A DNA stretch of 17,220 bases, taken from positions 1-17,220 of the forward strand of contig JAAYQY010000377.1 of the NCBI GenBank assembly GCA_012519125.1, given 5' to 3'. The stretch comes from Spirochaetales bacterium. GTDB taxonomy: Bacteria; Spirochaetota; Spirochaetia; Sphaerochaetales; Sphaerochaetaceae. Under the pieces are notes generated by a model, which saw only the letters and a program-made list of their open reading frames with translations, was not told the origin of the DNA and made no database searches. Both the position numbers and the translations under genes were made by a program. Positions 7,949 to 13,899 of this stretch are shown here, in pieces; within the stretch, counting starts at the first letter, position 1, and every line of letters starts with the position of its first letter.

Positions 7949-8410
7949 ATGAACATCCTGGTTGTCTATGATTCTGCATATGGGAATACTGAGTCGATTG
8001 CCAAAGCCATTGGCAGTGCCTGCAAAGCTGATGTGCTTCGCGTAGGAGAGGTGAAAGCTGAACAGCTCAAAGATCTGGATATCTTGCTTGTCGGTTCTCC
8101 GACCCAAGCGTTCCAACCATTGCCGTCGGTCAAGGCTTTTCTGAAGAACCTTCCCGTTGGAAGCCTCACGAACGTCAAGGTCGCTTCCTTCGATACCCGC
8201 GTGGATGTGAAGCAGGTCGGCAATCGCTTCCTGACCATCCTAGTGAGATTGTTCGGATATGCTGCCCAGCCGATCATGAGTGCTCTGGTGAAAAAGGGAG
8301 GAGTGCGAGCCGTTCCCCCGATGGGATTCATAGTCATTGAAAAGGAAGGGCCCCTGAAAGATGGCGAGATTGAGCGTGCCATCCAGTGGTCAAAAGAGAT
8401 TACCGAATGA
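7949..8410 (+). CDS. Flavodoxin-family protein
   Basis: A 153-residue flavodoxin-like FMN protein. The N-terminal strand MNILVVYDSAYGNTESIAKAI carries the phosphate-binding loop (S/T-x-x-GNT, residues 9-14), followed by DILLVGSPTQAFQPLPSVKAF (the loop that flanks the flavin) and a C-terminal FIVIEKEGPLKDGEIERAIQW segment common in anaerobe flavodoxin-domain proteins. The frame is open upstream to 7847, but ATG 7949 has a strong RBS (AAGGAG, 8-nt spacing) and begins exactly at the first beta strand, so it is preferred. It probably acts as a low-potential electron carrier. An alpha/beta-hydrolase remnant begins directly after its TGA. Confidence 0.9.
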   Translation: MNILVVYDSAYGNTESIAKAIGSACKADVLRVGEVKAEQLKDLDILLVGSPTQAFQPLPSVKAFLKNLPVGSLTNVKVASFDTRVDVKQVGNRFLTILVRLFGYAAQPIMSALVKKGGVRAVPPMGFIVIEKEGPLKDGEIERAIQWSKEITE

Positions 8411-8440
8411 ACCAGCAAGGGTATTTTCAGAGTTGGTTGG

Positions 8441-8717
8441 CCTCATTGCATTTCTGCTTTCACTCGATCATCCGGAGGACCCGACCGATCTGGTGGTGAC
8501 CTTCGAGGCGGAAGATACGCATGCGGTTGAAGATTGTTTGTAAGAGATTGTGTGCCCCACCTTGGTTGCAGGAGGTGAGGATGATTACTTCTACCCTCCC
8601 GACCTGTTCAGGGAGACAGCACAGGGTATTGCGTATGTCAGGCTGTGCCTCTACCCAAACGTGGCCCATCCTGCTGTCAAGGAGAATGTCCTACGGTTCC
8701 TCAGAGAAGAAGCGTAA
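8441..8717 (+). pseudogene. Alpha/beta hydrolase remnant with in-frame TAA
   Basis: In one frame the segment reads PEDPTDLVVTFEAEDTH..., then TAA at 8541-8543, then EIVCPTLVAGGEDDYFYPPD and a tail ending with TAA at 8715-8717. This is the C-terminal third of an alpha/beta hydrolase. The segment before the beta strand (I-x-x-PTLV-x-G-G), the acidic catalytic residue in GEDDYF, and the catalytic His in NVAHPAV are all recognisable. The stop replaces a codon where relatives often have Gln (L-Q-E-I), so a CAA to TAA change is likely. The nucleophile-elbow half (G-x-S-x-G) is missing; upstream sequence is the intact flavodoxin gene. I conclude it is a decayed gene, truncated at the N-terminus, with no RBS or start of its own. 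Confidence 0.75.
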
Positions 8718-8723
8718 GGACAC

Positions 8724-8755
8724 AAAAAAACGGGGAAGGCCAAGCCTACCCCCGT
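8724..8755 (-). terminator. Intrinsic terminator of the rubredoxin gene
   Basis: The minus-strand hairpin (ACGGGG 8730-8735 with CCCCGT 8750-8755, plus inner AGGC/GCCT 8737-8740/8744-8747) is followed directly by a run of seven T on the minus strand (8724-8730). It lies 18 nt after the rubredoxin TAA. In the other direction it could also end flavodoxin/pseudogene transcription, but there is no plus-strand U tract. Confidence 0.85.
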
Positions 8756-8772
8756 CTGAAAAACCCACAACC

Positions 8773-8934
8773 TTAGTCGCGGGGAGAGAAGTCAGACTTA
8801 GGAGCTCCGCAGAGAGGTCATACCCAATCCTCGGGAAGGTCTTCAAAGGCTGTTCCGGGTTTGATTCCGTTGTCGGGATCACCTACAGTCGGGTCGTACA
8901 CATACCCGCAAAGATCGCACTCATACTCTTTCAT
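8773..8934 (-). CDS. Rubredoxin with TGA at the third iron-ligand cysteine (pseudogene or recoded)
   Basis: The frame encodes a 53-residue rubredoxin: [15 protein letters not shown] at the N-terminus with ligands C6 and C9, the usual [21 protein letters not shown], then TGA (8818-8820, minus strand) at position 39 and [12 protein letters not shown] with C42. All rubredoxins have Cys at 39 (DWVCPLCG). Everything else is intact: promoter, RBS AGGAGG 8 nt before ATG 8932-8934, correct length, and a strong terminator after TAA 8773-8775. If UGA is a stop, the 38-residue product lacks two of four ligands and cannot hold iron. Possible explanations are a recent nonsense change (TGC to TGA), a base-call error, or selenocysteine. 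I see no convincing SECIS hairpin, so recoding is only a hypothesis. Rubredoxin would act as an electron carrier in anaerobic oxidative-stress or flavoprotein pathways. Confidence 0.85.
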
Positions 8935-8955
8935 GGTCGTTTCCTCCTGCTATTC

Positions 8956-8984
8956 AGCATAGCGATTTTCGTGATGTGGGGCAA
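8956..8984 (-). promoter_or_regulatory. Promoter of the rubredoxin gene
   Basis: On the minus strand TTGCCC (8979-8984), a 17-bp spacer and TATGCT (8956-8961) lie just after the WYL gene stop and just before the AGGAGG (8943-8948). The gene therefore probably has its own transcript. Confidence 0.5.
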
Positions 8985-8992
8985 GGAAAATA

Positions 8993-9961
8993 TTATTGGT
9001 ACAAGGCCAGGATTTTGTTCAGCATCTTGCAAAACTTCTTACGGAAGGACTCAGGACCAAGTATTTCCACAGAATCACCACACTGTATGATCCTGAGGTA
9101 GAGCTCGATTGAGTTTTCCACATCCATATTGCAAATGAGCGAACCGTCACTCTGCTTCTCAAAAACCGGGGTACCGTGAACAACGGAACGGAAGACGTTC
9201 ATGGCCGATCGTTCCTTGAGTCTGAGGCTCAGCGGAATCATGTCGATGCTCTCATAACGCTCTTCACTCTCGGGGAACTTGAAGGGCTTGAGGTTGTCAG
9301 GAATCGTATAGGTCTCATCGAGGATGGTGGCACTGGTGATCGTGCTGATGTCGATGGTAACAATCTCGGTGGTATGTCTCAGTCTTCCGGTGACGCTGAT
9401 GGGATGTCTTCCTCCGGTGTCTTCCTCACGGAAGCCGATGAAGTAGGGGGCAAGCTCAGTTTCGATCGGATCAAAGCCCTTCAGGCTCTGCACGATCCTT
9501 ACGATGCGCCCTGAGACCCAGCTGTCTATCAGGACTTCCAGGATGGCATTGAATTTGCTGCTCTCCTTTCTCTCCTGCAATTGCTTGTCGATTTGCTCGG
9601 CTAGGTTCACCACGTTCTCGCTGATCTTTGGAGCATAGGAGCGCATATTCATCGCAATCTTGCGAAGTCCTGAGGCGAGGTGAGGGTTCTGGAACTCGGT
9701 GCTGCTCGCCAACATCTCTGCAGAGAGGTTGAAGGCAAGGCTCTCATAGACGCTCAAGGCGATATTCTCATCCTCATCCCGATTCTTGATCTTGATGAGG
9801 TTATTCTCTTCATAGATGTCGATGTACAGCTTCAGCTCGTCAACATAGCGGCTGATCGTTGAGCGGTGTACTCCCAGTCTCCGTGCAATTTCCGCTCGTC
9901 TCAAACCCTCTGGATGGGAATGCAGCAACAATTCAAGTTGTGCAACTCGTTCGCCTTTCAT
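8993..9961 (-). CDS. HTH-WYL transcriptional regulator
   Basis: A 322-residue regulator with an N-terminal DeoR/HTH_11-type winged helix-turn-helix (about residues 5-55; EGLRRAEIARRLGVHRSTISRYVDEL), a helical linker, and a WYL-like domain (about 140-235; IVRIVQSLKGFDPIETELAPYFIGFREE) plus a C-terminal WCX-like extension. The WYL triad itself is degenerate (YFIGF). The ligand is unknown; WYL domains bind nucleic acid or small ligands in the characterised members. The frame starts at a TTG at 9994, but ATG 9959-9961 has a good RBS (AAGGA, 7-nt spacing) and I prefer it. It is divergent from slyX and lies 58 nt upstream of the rubredoxin gene on the same strand. TTGCA/TGCAA repeats around its promoter may be its own operator. 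Confidence 0.85.
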   Translation of the reverse strand: MKGERVAQLELLLHSHPEGLRRAEIARRLGVHRSTISRYVDELKLYIDIYEENNLIKIKNRDEDENIALSVYESLAFNLSAEMLASSTEFQNPHLASGLRKIAMNMRSYAPKISENVVNLAEQIDKQLQERKESSKFNAILEVLIDSWVSGRIVRIVQSLKGFDPIETELAPYFIGFREEDTGGRHPISVTGRLRHTTEIVTIDISTITSATILDETYTIPDNLKPFKFPESEERYESIDMIPLSLRLKERSAMNVFRSVVHGTPVFEKQSDGSLICNMDVENSIELYLRIIQCGDSVEILGPESFRKKFCKMLNKILALYQ

Positions 9962-9975
9962 GTGATTTCCTTTAT

Positions 9976-10066
9976 TTGCACCATTCTGCAACAAAACTCA
10001 AGTCAGTATAGCACGTTCAGCTCATCTGGCAAGCCAAAATTGCACAAACCTACCCAGCGTTGCAAC
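9976..10066. promoter_or_regulatory. WYL gene promoter and TTGCA-type dyads
   Basis: The minus-strand promoter is TTGCCA (10027-10032), a 16-bp spacer and extended -10 TGCTATACT (TATACT 10005-10010). Around it are an inverted repeat TTGCA-6 nt-TGCAA (9976-9991, in the leader before the RBS), a single TTGCA (10040-10044) and a perfect palindrome GTTGCAAC (10059-10066). The repeated half-site suggests autoregulation by the WYL protein (inference). Confidence 0.45.
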
Positions 10067-10076
10067 ACACCCTACG

Positions 10077-10105
10077 TTGCCCTCCTCTACACTCCATGCT
10101 AGGAT
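10077..10105 (+). promoter_or_regulatory. Predicted promoter of slyX
   Basis: TTGCCC (10077-10082), a 17-bp spacer and TAGGAT (10100-10105), preceded by TG at -14/-15 (extended -10). An RBS AAGGAG follows at 10115-10120, 8 nt before ATG. Confidence 0.45.
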
Positions 10106-10128
10106 GAAGGAGAGAAGGAGCGACTACT

Positions 10129-10332
10129 ATGGAAGAACGTCTGACTAAGCTGGAAGTGAAACTTGCATATGCGGAGGAGACGATAGTCACCCTTGACTCG
10201 GTGGTGACGGAGCAAGCCAAGGAAATCGCACTTTTGCAGAGCCGTCTCGAGAAATTGGAGAAACGGGTCACCGATATGGTGGATGAGAGCGGGGATGGCC
10301 TGCTCGGAGAGCAACGGCCACCCCACTATTGA
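10129..10332 (+). CDS. slyX: SlyX family small coiled-coil protein
   Basis: A 67-residue protein that matches SlyX in length and pattern: MEERLTKLEVKLAYAEETI, then a heptad-rich helix with V-x-x-Q-x-x-E-I and L-x-x-R-L-x-x-L-E-x-R, ending in the family's typical PPHY. SlyX is widespread but has no firm function. The RBS and promoter are good. It is divergent from the WYL regulator and convergent with the sulfur-transfer gene, whose stop lies 8 nt away. Confidence 0.88.
   Translation: MEERLTKLEVKLAYAEETIVTLDSVVTEQAKEIALLQSRLEKLEKRVTDMVDESGDGLLGEQRPPHY
10291..10324. other. Long hairpin inside the 3' end of slyX
   Basis: GGGG, TGGCC and TGCTC (10291-10305, one bulged A) pair with GAGCA, GGCCA and CCCC (10309-10324) around a GGA loop, giving about 14 bp. 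There is no U tract on either strand, but its place between two convergent stops suggests a termination or mRNA 3'-end role. Confidence 0.5.
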
Positions 10333-10340
10333 GATGCAGA

Positions 10341-12845
10341 TTAGATGAAGAGGTTGATCTTGCTCTCGGAAGCTGCACCCATGTAGGTTGCAACCCCTCC
10401 GATTTCAACACCGTCAAGCAGCTCTTCCTTGGTGATGCCCATGATGTCCATGGACATCTGGCAGGCTACCATGCGTACCCCTGCTTTCTTTGCCTCTTCG
10501 AACATCTGTTCCACCTGGTCGACATGCTTCTTCCGCATGCGGCCCTTCATCATCTTCGCACCCATTCCTCCCATATTCATGGAAGAGAGGGAAAGCTGTT
10601 CCATGCCCTTGGGAAGCATGCCAGAGAACATCGTTCCCATGAAATCCTTCTTTACCTTGGGGGCATGCTTCTTTCGAAGAACCGAAAGGCCCCAGAAGGT
10701 GAAGAACATCGTTACGGGCTTACCGGTGGCAGCAGCCCCATTGGCAAGCACGAATGAGGCCAGTGCCTTGTCCAGGTCGTTGGAGAAGACAATCATGGTT
10801 GCCCCGTTGTCGGGGTCGCAGATGGCTGGTTTCTCCCCAGCAGAGGAGGGCATGGCGCATACATCAGGATTTCCCTTTCCGATGACTGCCTCGATGATGC
10901 CGTTGGTGGTGGTGACACTCACCAGCTCATTGCCGGTGAGCTTGCACCAGGACTGCACATCGACGCCGAAGCCGGGGTCGGATGCCTTGATGACGATGCG
11001 ATCCCCCTGTTCGAGGTTGTCGATCTCCTTCTTCAGGCGGATGATCGGACCCGGACACTGCAGGCCGCAGGCATCGACCTTGAAGATCTTGTTCTCTGAA
11101 CGCTTGCGGAAGGAACCATCCTCATTGAGGTTGTTGATCAGGCCGGGCTCATCCTTGACGGAGATTTTCTGGCGGTTCTCCAAGAGCTCACGCTCCCGAA
11201 CGGCATGGTCATAGGTCTTGAACCCTCCCGTGAGGTTTTTCACCTTGGTGTAGCCGTTCTGCCGGAGAATGCGCTCGGAAAGGTATCCGCGCAACCCCAT
11301 GGCACAGTAGAGGATGATCTCACGATCCTTGGGAACCTGGGAGAGACGTTCTCTGAGCACGGTATTGGGGATGTTCACAGCCCCTTCGATGGCACCGAGC
11401 TCAAACTCCTCTTCAGTACGAACATCCAGGATGAAAGCACCGTTTTTCCGAGCCGCTTCAGCTTCTTCCCAGCTGATGGTATCGCTATAGCCTTCGAGAA
11501 CGTTAACGGCAATGAAGCCGACCATGTTCACTGGATCCTTGGCACTGGAGAAGGGAGGAGCATAGGCTTGCTCGAACTCAGCGAGGTCATGAACGGTCCC
11601 CTCTTTGCCGATGAAGGCGGAGATGACATCGATGCGCTTGTCCACCCCATCATAGCCGACACCCTGCGCTCCCCATACCTTTCCTGTTTCGGGGTGGTAG
11701 AGGACCTTGAGCGTAAGCTGGAGGGAGTTGGGGTAGTACCCTGCATGATTGCCAGCATGGGTGACTGCACAGCGGTAGGGCAACTTGGCTGCCTTCAGGC
11801 TCTTTTCGGTCAGGCCGGTGGAGGCTACCGTCATATCGAAGATCTTGGCGATGCTGGTGGCGATGGTCCCTTCGTAGGGTTTTTTGTTCCCATCAACAAT
11901 GGCATCAGCACAGAGCCGAGCCTGTTTGTTTGCAGGCCCTGCCAGCGGTACGGTTATCGGAAGCTTGGTCAGCGGGCTGGTGAACTCTATTGCATCTCCG
12001 ACTGCACGGATGTTCTTGTCATTGGTCGTAAAGTATGGGTCTACCTTGATCGCCCCATTCTTGGCAAGTTCGATGCCTGCTTCCTTGAGGAAGGCGGTGT
12101 CGGGACGTACCCCGATGGAGAGGATGACCAGGTCTGCATCGATGAGTGTCCCTGAGGAAAGGCGGACGCTTACGATGCTGTCATGGCCCTCGAAGGCGGC
12201 AACACCATCCTTGAGATAGAGGTTCACTCCCTTGGCTCTCAGGTGTTGCTGCACTTCGGCAGCCAGATCGTAGTCGATGATGTTCATCACCTGTTCGAGT
12301 GCTTCCACTACTGAGACTTCCAGACCGCGTTCCTTCAGATTCTCTGCCATCTCCAAGCCGATGAATCCGCCGCCAACCACGACTGCGCGTTTGGTGGTGG
12401 TTTTGTCCACCTTCTCCTTGATCCTATCAATATCCGTTACGGAACGAAGGGAGAGTATGGCAGGATGATCGATGCCGGGTATCGGAGGGCGGACAGGACT
12501 GGCACCGGGTGAGAGGATGAGGGTGGCATAGCGTTCGTCGTATTCGGTGTTGTTCTTCAGGTCCCTTACATGGATGGTCTTTGCCTCGCGGTTGATGGAT
12601 ACCACCTCGCTGAGAACACGTGCCTCAACGTTCAGGCTCTCTGCGAATCGCTCTGGGGTCATGACAAAGAGGCGTGAGCGCTCGGTGATGACATTTCCGG
12701 CATAGTAGGGCAGCCCGCAGTTGGCGTAACTGATGTACTCTCCGCGCTCAAACATGATGATCTGGGCATTTTCATCCCTTCTCCTGAGCCTGGCGGCGGT
12801 TCCTGCGCCTCCTGCGACTCCTCCAACGATAAGATATTTTGCCAT
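10341..12845 (-). CDS. CoA-disulfide/persulfide reductase fused to rhodanese, TusA and DsrE domains
   Basis: An 834-residue cytoplasmic protein with four parts. (1) An FAD/NAD(P)H pyridine-nucleotide-disulfide reductase of CoADR type (1-440): FAD loop GGVAGGAGTA (8-17), active Cys43 in SYANCGLPYY, NAD(P)H loop VVVGGGFIGLE (155-165), AVGDA (281-285). (2) Rhodanese (about 455-550), active Cys514 in LYCAMGLRG. (3) TusA (about 587-656), Cys593/Cys597 in CGLQCPGP. (4) A DsrE-like domain (about 680-834) with Cys795 in VACQMSMD. All expected cysteines are present. Relatives with the first two domains reduce CoA-persulfides or polysulfide; the added TusA and DsrE modules suggest that sulfane sulfur is passed along one chain. 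ATG 12845 has AGGAGG 4 nt upstream, overlapping the MarR gene stop, so the two are co-transcribed. Confidence 0.92.
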   Translation of the reverse strand: MAKYLIVGGVAGGAGTAARLRRRDENAQIIMFERGEYISYANCGLPYYAGNVITERSRLFVMTPERFAESLNVEARVLSEVVSINREAKTIHVRDLKNNTEYDERYATLILSPGASPVRPPIPGIDHPAILSLRSVTDIDRIKEKVDKTTTKRAVVVGGGFIGLEMAENLKERGLEVSVVEALEQVMNIIDYDLAAEVQQHLRAKGVNLYLKDGVAAFEGHDSIVSVRLSSGTLIDADLVILSIGVRPDTAFLKEAGIELAKNGAIKVDPYFTTNDKNIRAVGDAIEFTSPLTKLPITVPLAGPANKQARLCADAIVDGNKKPYEGTIATSIAKIFDMTVASTGLTEKSLKAAKLPYRCAVTHAGNHAGYYPNSLQLTLKVLYHPETGKVWGAQGVGYDGVDKRIDVISAFIGKEGTVHDLAEFEQAYAPPFSSAKDPVNMVGFIAVNVLEGYSDTISWEEAEAARKNGAFILDVRTEEEFELGAIEGAVNIPNTVLRERLSQVPKDREIILYCAMGLRGYLSERILRQNGYTKVKNLTGGFKTYDHAVRERELLENRQKISVKDEPGLINNLNEDGSFRKRSENKIFKVDACGLQCPGPIIRLKKEIDNLEQGDRIVIKASDPGFGVDVQSWCKLTGNELVSVTTTNGIIEAVIGKGNPDVCAMPSSAGEKPAICDPDNGATMIVFSNDLDKALASFVLANGAAATGKPVTMFFTFWGLSVLRKKHAPKVKKDFMGTMFSGMLPKGMEQLSLSSMNMGGMGAKMMKGRMRKKHVDQVEQMFEEAKKAGVRMVACQMSMDIMGITKEELLDGVEIGGVATYMGAASESKINLFI

Positions 12846-12853
12846 AGGTCCTC

Positions 12854-13207
12854 CTAAGTAGTGGCTTGGGGGAATGCAAGATCCTCAGGGAGACAGATCT
12901 CCGAGCAGCTGTAGGTCTGCACCATGGCCGAGCCTTGCTCGGTCAGGCTTACCGTAAGGCTCCTGCGATCTGCGCTGCTGAGGCTGCGTTTGATGAGCGA
13001 GCGACCCTCGAGGCTGTCCAGGATTCTGGTCAGACGGGAAGGGGAGAGCTCAAGCTCCTTGGCTAGGGCTCCTGGCTCCTGGATACCTTTGTTGACGGCG
13101 CACAACAAGAGTGCATCATTGAACGAAAGGCCTGTTTGGCGTTTGAGTTCTTCTTCGAAGGTGCGCAGCGATGTTTGCAACCTTCGTATGGCACATAGGT
13201 CAAGCAT
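12854..13207 (-). CDS. MarR-family regulator of the sulfur operon
   Basis: A 117-residue MarR-type winged-helix repressor. The recognition region EPGALAKELELSPSRLTRILDSLEGRSLIKRSLSSADRRSLTVSLTEQG (about 44-92) has the family DxRR wing (residues 80-82). It is shorter than typical MarR proteins (about 140) and ends soon after the wing. Four cysteines (C5, C36, C101, C105) include a C-x-x-x-C pair near the C-terminus, which could sense oxidants or persulfides (inference). The frame opens at TTG 13219, but ATG 13205-13207 has GGAG 6 nt upstream and is the better start. It lies 8 nt ahead of the four-domain sulfur protein and likely controls it. Confidence 0.85.
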   Translation of the reverse strand: MLDLCAIRRLQTSLRTFEEELKRQTGLSFNDALLLCAVNKGIQEPGALAKELELSPSRLTRILDSLEGRSLIKRSLSSADRRSLTVSLTEQGSAMVQTYSCSEICLPEDLAFPQATT

Positions 13208-13228
13208 ATGGATCTCCAATTGATTTTT

Positions 13229-13280
13229 CTAAGCAATATTTGCCAAGGACAACTATAGAACGGGAAACCCATTTCGTCAA
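13229..13280 (-). promoter_or_regulatory. MarR operon promoter with operator-like dyad
   Basis: On the minus strand TTGACG (13275-13280), a 17-bp spacer and TATAGT (13252-13257) form a near-consensus promoter. The predicted start site (about 13245) falls in an inverted repeat CTnnGCAA-TAT-TTGCnnAG (13229-13247), a MarR-like 19-bp operator placed to block initiation. Autoregulation is the simplest reading. Confidence 0.6.
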
Positions 13281-13479
13281 TATGTAGATAAAAAAAGAGT
13301 GAATGCCTTGGTATGACAGAACTCTCTCAAAAAGTGTGAGAAACAAGCCTTGACCTGCAAAATTTCAACTAAATTCAAGAAATGCTCTGACACAAGGAAA
13401 TTACCAAAGCAAGATTAACGATATAATGCTAAAAGTATCTGATAATTTTATATATGATAATGGTATAAAGATAGCTCTA
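13281..13479. other. AT-rich intergenic stretch with no gene seen
   Basis: About 200 bp between the MarR promoter and the RNA promoter at 13480. No plausible reading frame is present. It holds a TATAAT (13422-13427) and an extended -10 TGGTATAAA (13461-13469) without good -35 partners. Base composition is clearly more AT-rich than the genes on either side. Confidence 0.5.
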
Positions 13480-13509
13480 TTGACAATATACCACATTTAC
13501 GCATATCCT
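13480..13509 (+). promoter_or_regulatory. Promoter of the putative structured RNA
   Basis: TTGACA (13480-13485), an 18-bp spacer and TATCCT (13504-13509). An inverted repeat CCTA-GTGT-TAGG (13507-13518) overlaps the predicted start; its CTAGTGTTA core recurs in the dctP promoter. Confidence 0.5.
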
Positions 13510-13515
13510 AGTGTT

Positions 13516-13727
13516 AGGAAGGGACATGAAACGGAGAAGGCAGTGGGATAGCCGATTGGGAAATCGGTCCCCCGTTCCTATCAATGATTCTACTTCAATC
13601 GGAGCTGCTTGCCGGTAGGTGTTTTCTCCCTCGCTGTTGCAGGACTTCCTGCTTCTCGATGTACATCAATGTGTGTTTGCAACGCAAATCCCTTGGGCCA
13701 GTGATTCTCCCGATCACTGGCCTTTTC
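13516..13727 (+). ncRNA. Putative ~210-nt structured RNA of unknown class
   Basis: This segment has a plus-strand promoter before it and a textbook intrinsic terminator at its end, but no convincing coding frame. It can fold into a closed rod: AAGGGA (13519-13524) with TCCCTT (13689-13694) and GAGAAGGCAG (13534-13543) with CTGCTTCTC (13649-13657, one bulged G). An internal hairpin GGGA-bulge-CCGATT / AATCGG-TCCC (13545-13571) is capped by a GGGA (GNRA) tetraloop. A second hairpin GCAGG-ACTT-CCTGC (13639-13652) competes with the rod stem. I do not recognise a known riboswitch, SRP, RNase P or tmRNA core; a 6S-like RNA is possible but unproven. Its end is 170 nt before dctP. Confidence 0.45.
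13696..13727 (+). terminator. Intrinsic terminator upstream of the TRAP operon
   Basis: GGCCAGTGAT (13696-13705) pairs perfectly with ATCACTGGCC (13713-13722) around a 7-nt loop and is followed by TTTTCT. No minus-strand U tract, so it works on plus-strand transcripts starting left of it. Confidence 0.85.
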
Positions 13728-13806
13728 TCTGGTTTGGCTGTAAGAAAATCCTATAAATCCAAGTAAAGTAATGAGATATGTGAGGTAAAAATAGTTGTTA
13801 AAATAT

Positions 13807-13835
13807 TTGACATACTAGCATACTAGTGTTACGCT
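13807..13835 (+). promoter_or_regulatory. dctP promoter with operator in the spacer
   Basis: TTGACA (13807-13812), a 17-bp spacer and TACGCT (13830-13835) with an upstream TG (extended -10). The spacer holds a tandem repeat CATACTAG CATACTAG (13811-13826), which makes a perfect inverted repeat ACTAG-CATA-CTAGT (13814-13827). This is a likely repressor site, for example for a GntR-type hexuronate regulator (inference). Confidence 0.6.
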
Positions 13836-13844
13836 TGGTTTATG

Positions 13845-13859
13845 GACAGATTCTCTGTC
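13845..13859 (+). other. 5' leader hairpin of the dctP mRNA
   Basis: GACAGA-TTC-TCTGTC forms a perfect 6-bp hairpin a few nt after the predicted start site (about 13842). It may protect the 5' end of the transcript. The RBS (AAGGAGG, 13887-13893) is downstream and not sequestered by it. Confidence 0.4.
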
Positions 13860-13899
13860 TCATTTTATGTGATTCCCTTAGCCGAAAAGGAGGCTTTGT

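Noticed and set aside
8541..8543. TAA in the hydrolase frame as a recoded codon
   Set aside because: TAA is not a known recoding codon in bacteria and the gene also lacks its N-terminal half, so it is a pseudogene.
8789..8799. AAGT-CTG-ACTT hairpin as a bacterial SECIS for the rubredoxin UGA
   Set aside because: Only 4 bp with a 3-nt loop; distance is acceptable but the stem is too weak to claim.
13526..13618. 30-codon frame (MKRRRQWDSR...) with AGGAAGG upstream as a leader peptide
   Set aside because: Too short, no regulatory codon run, and its bases form the paired stems of the putative RNA; possible but unsupported.
13516..13727. Known riboswitch classes (cobalamin, c-di-GMP, T-box, THF, ZTP)
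   Set aside because: Short matches only; none of the conserved cores is present.
13584..13766. 60-residue frame in the intergenic region
   Set aside because: It runs through the strong terminator at 13696-13727 and lacks an RBS.
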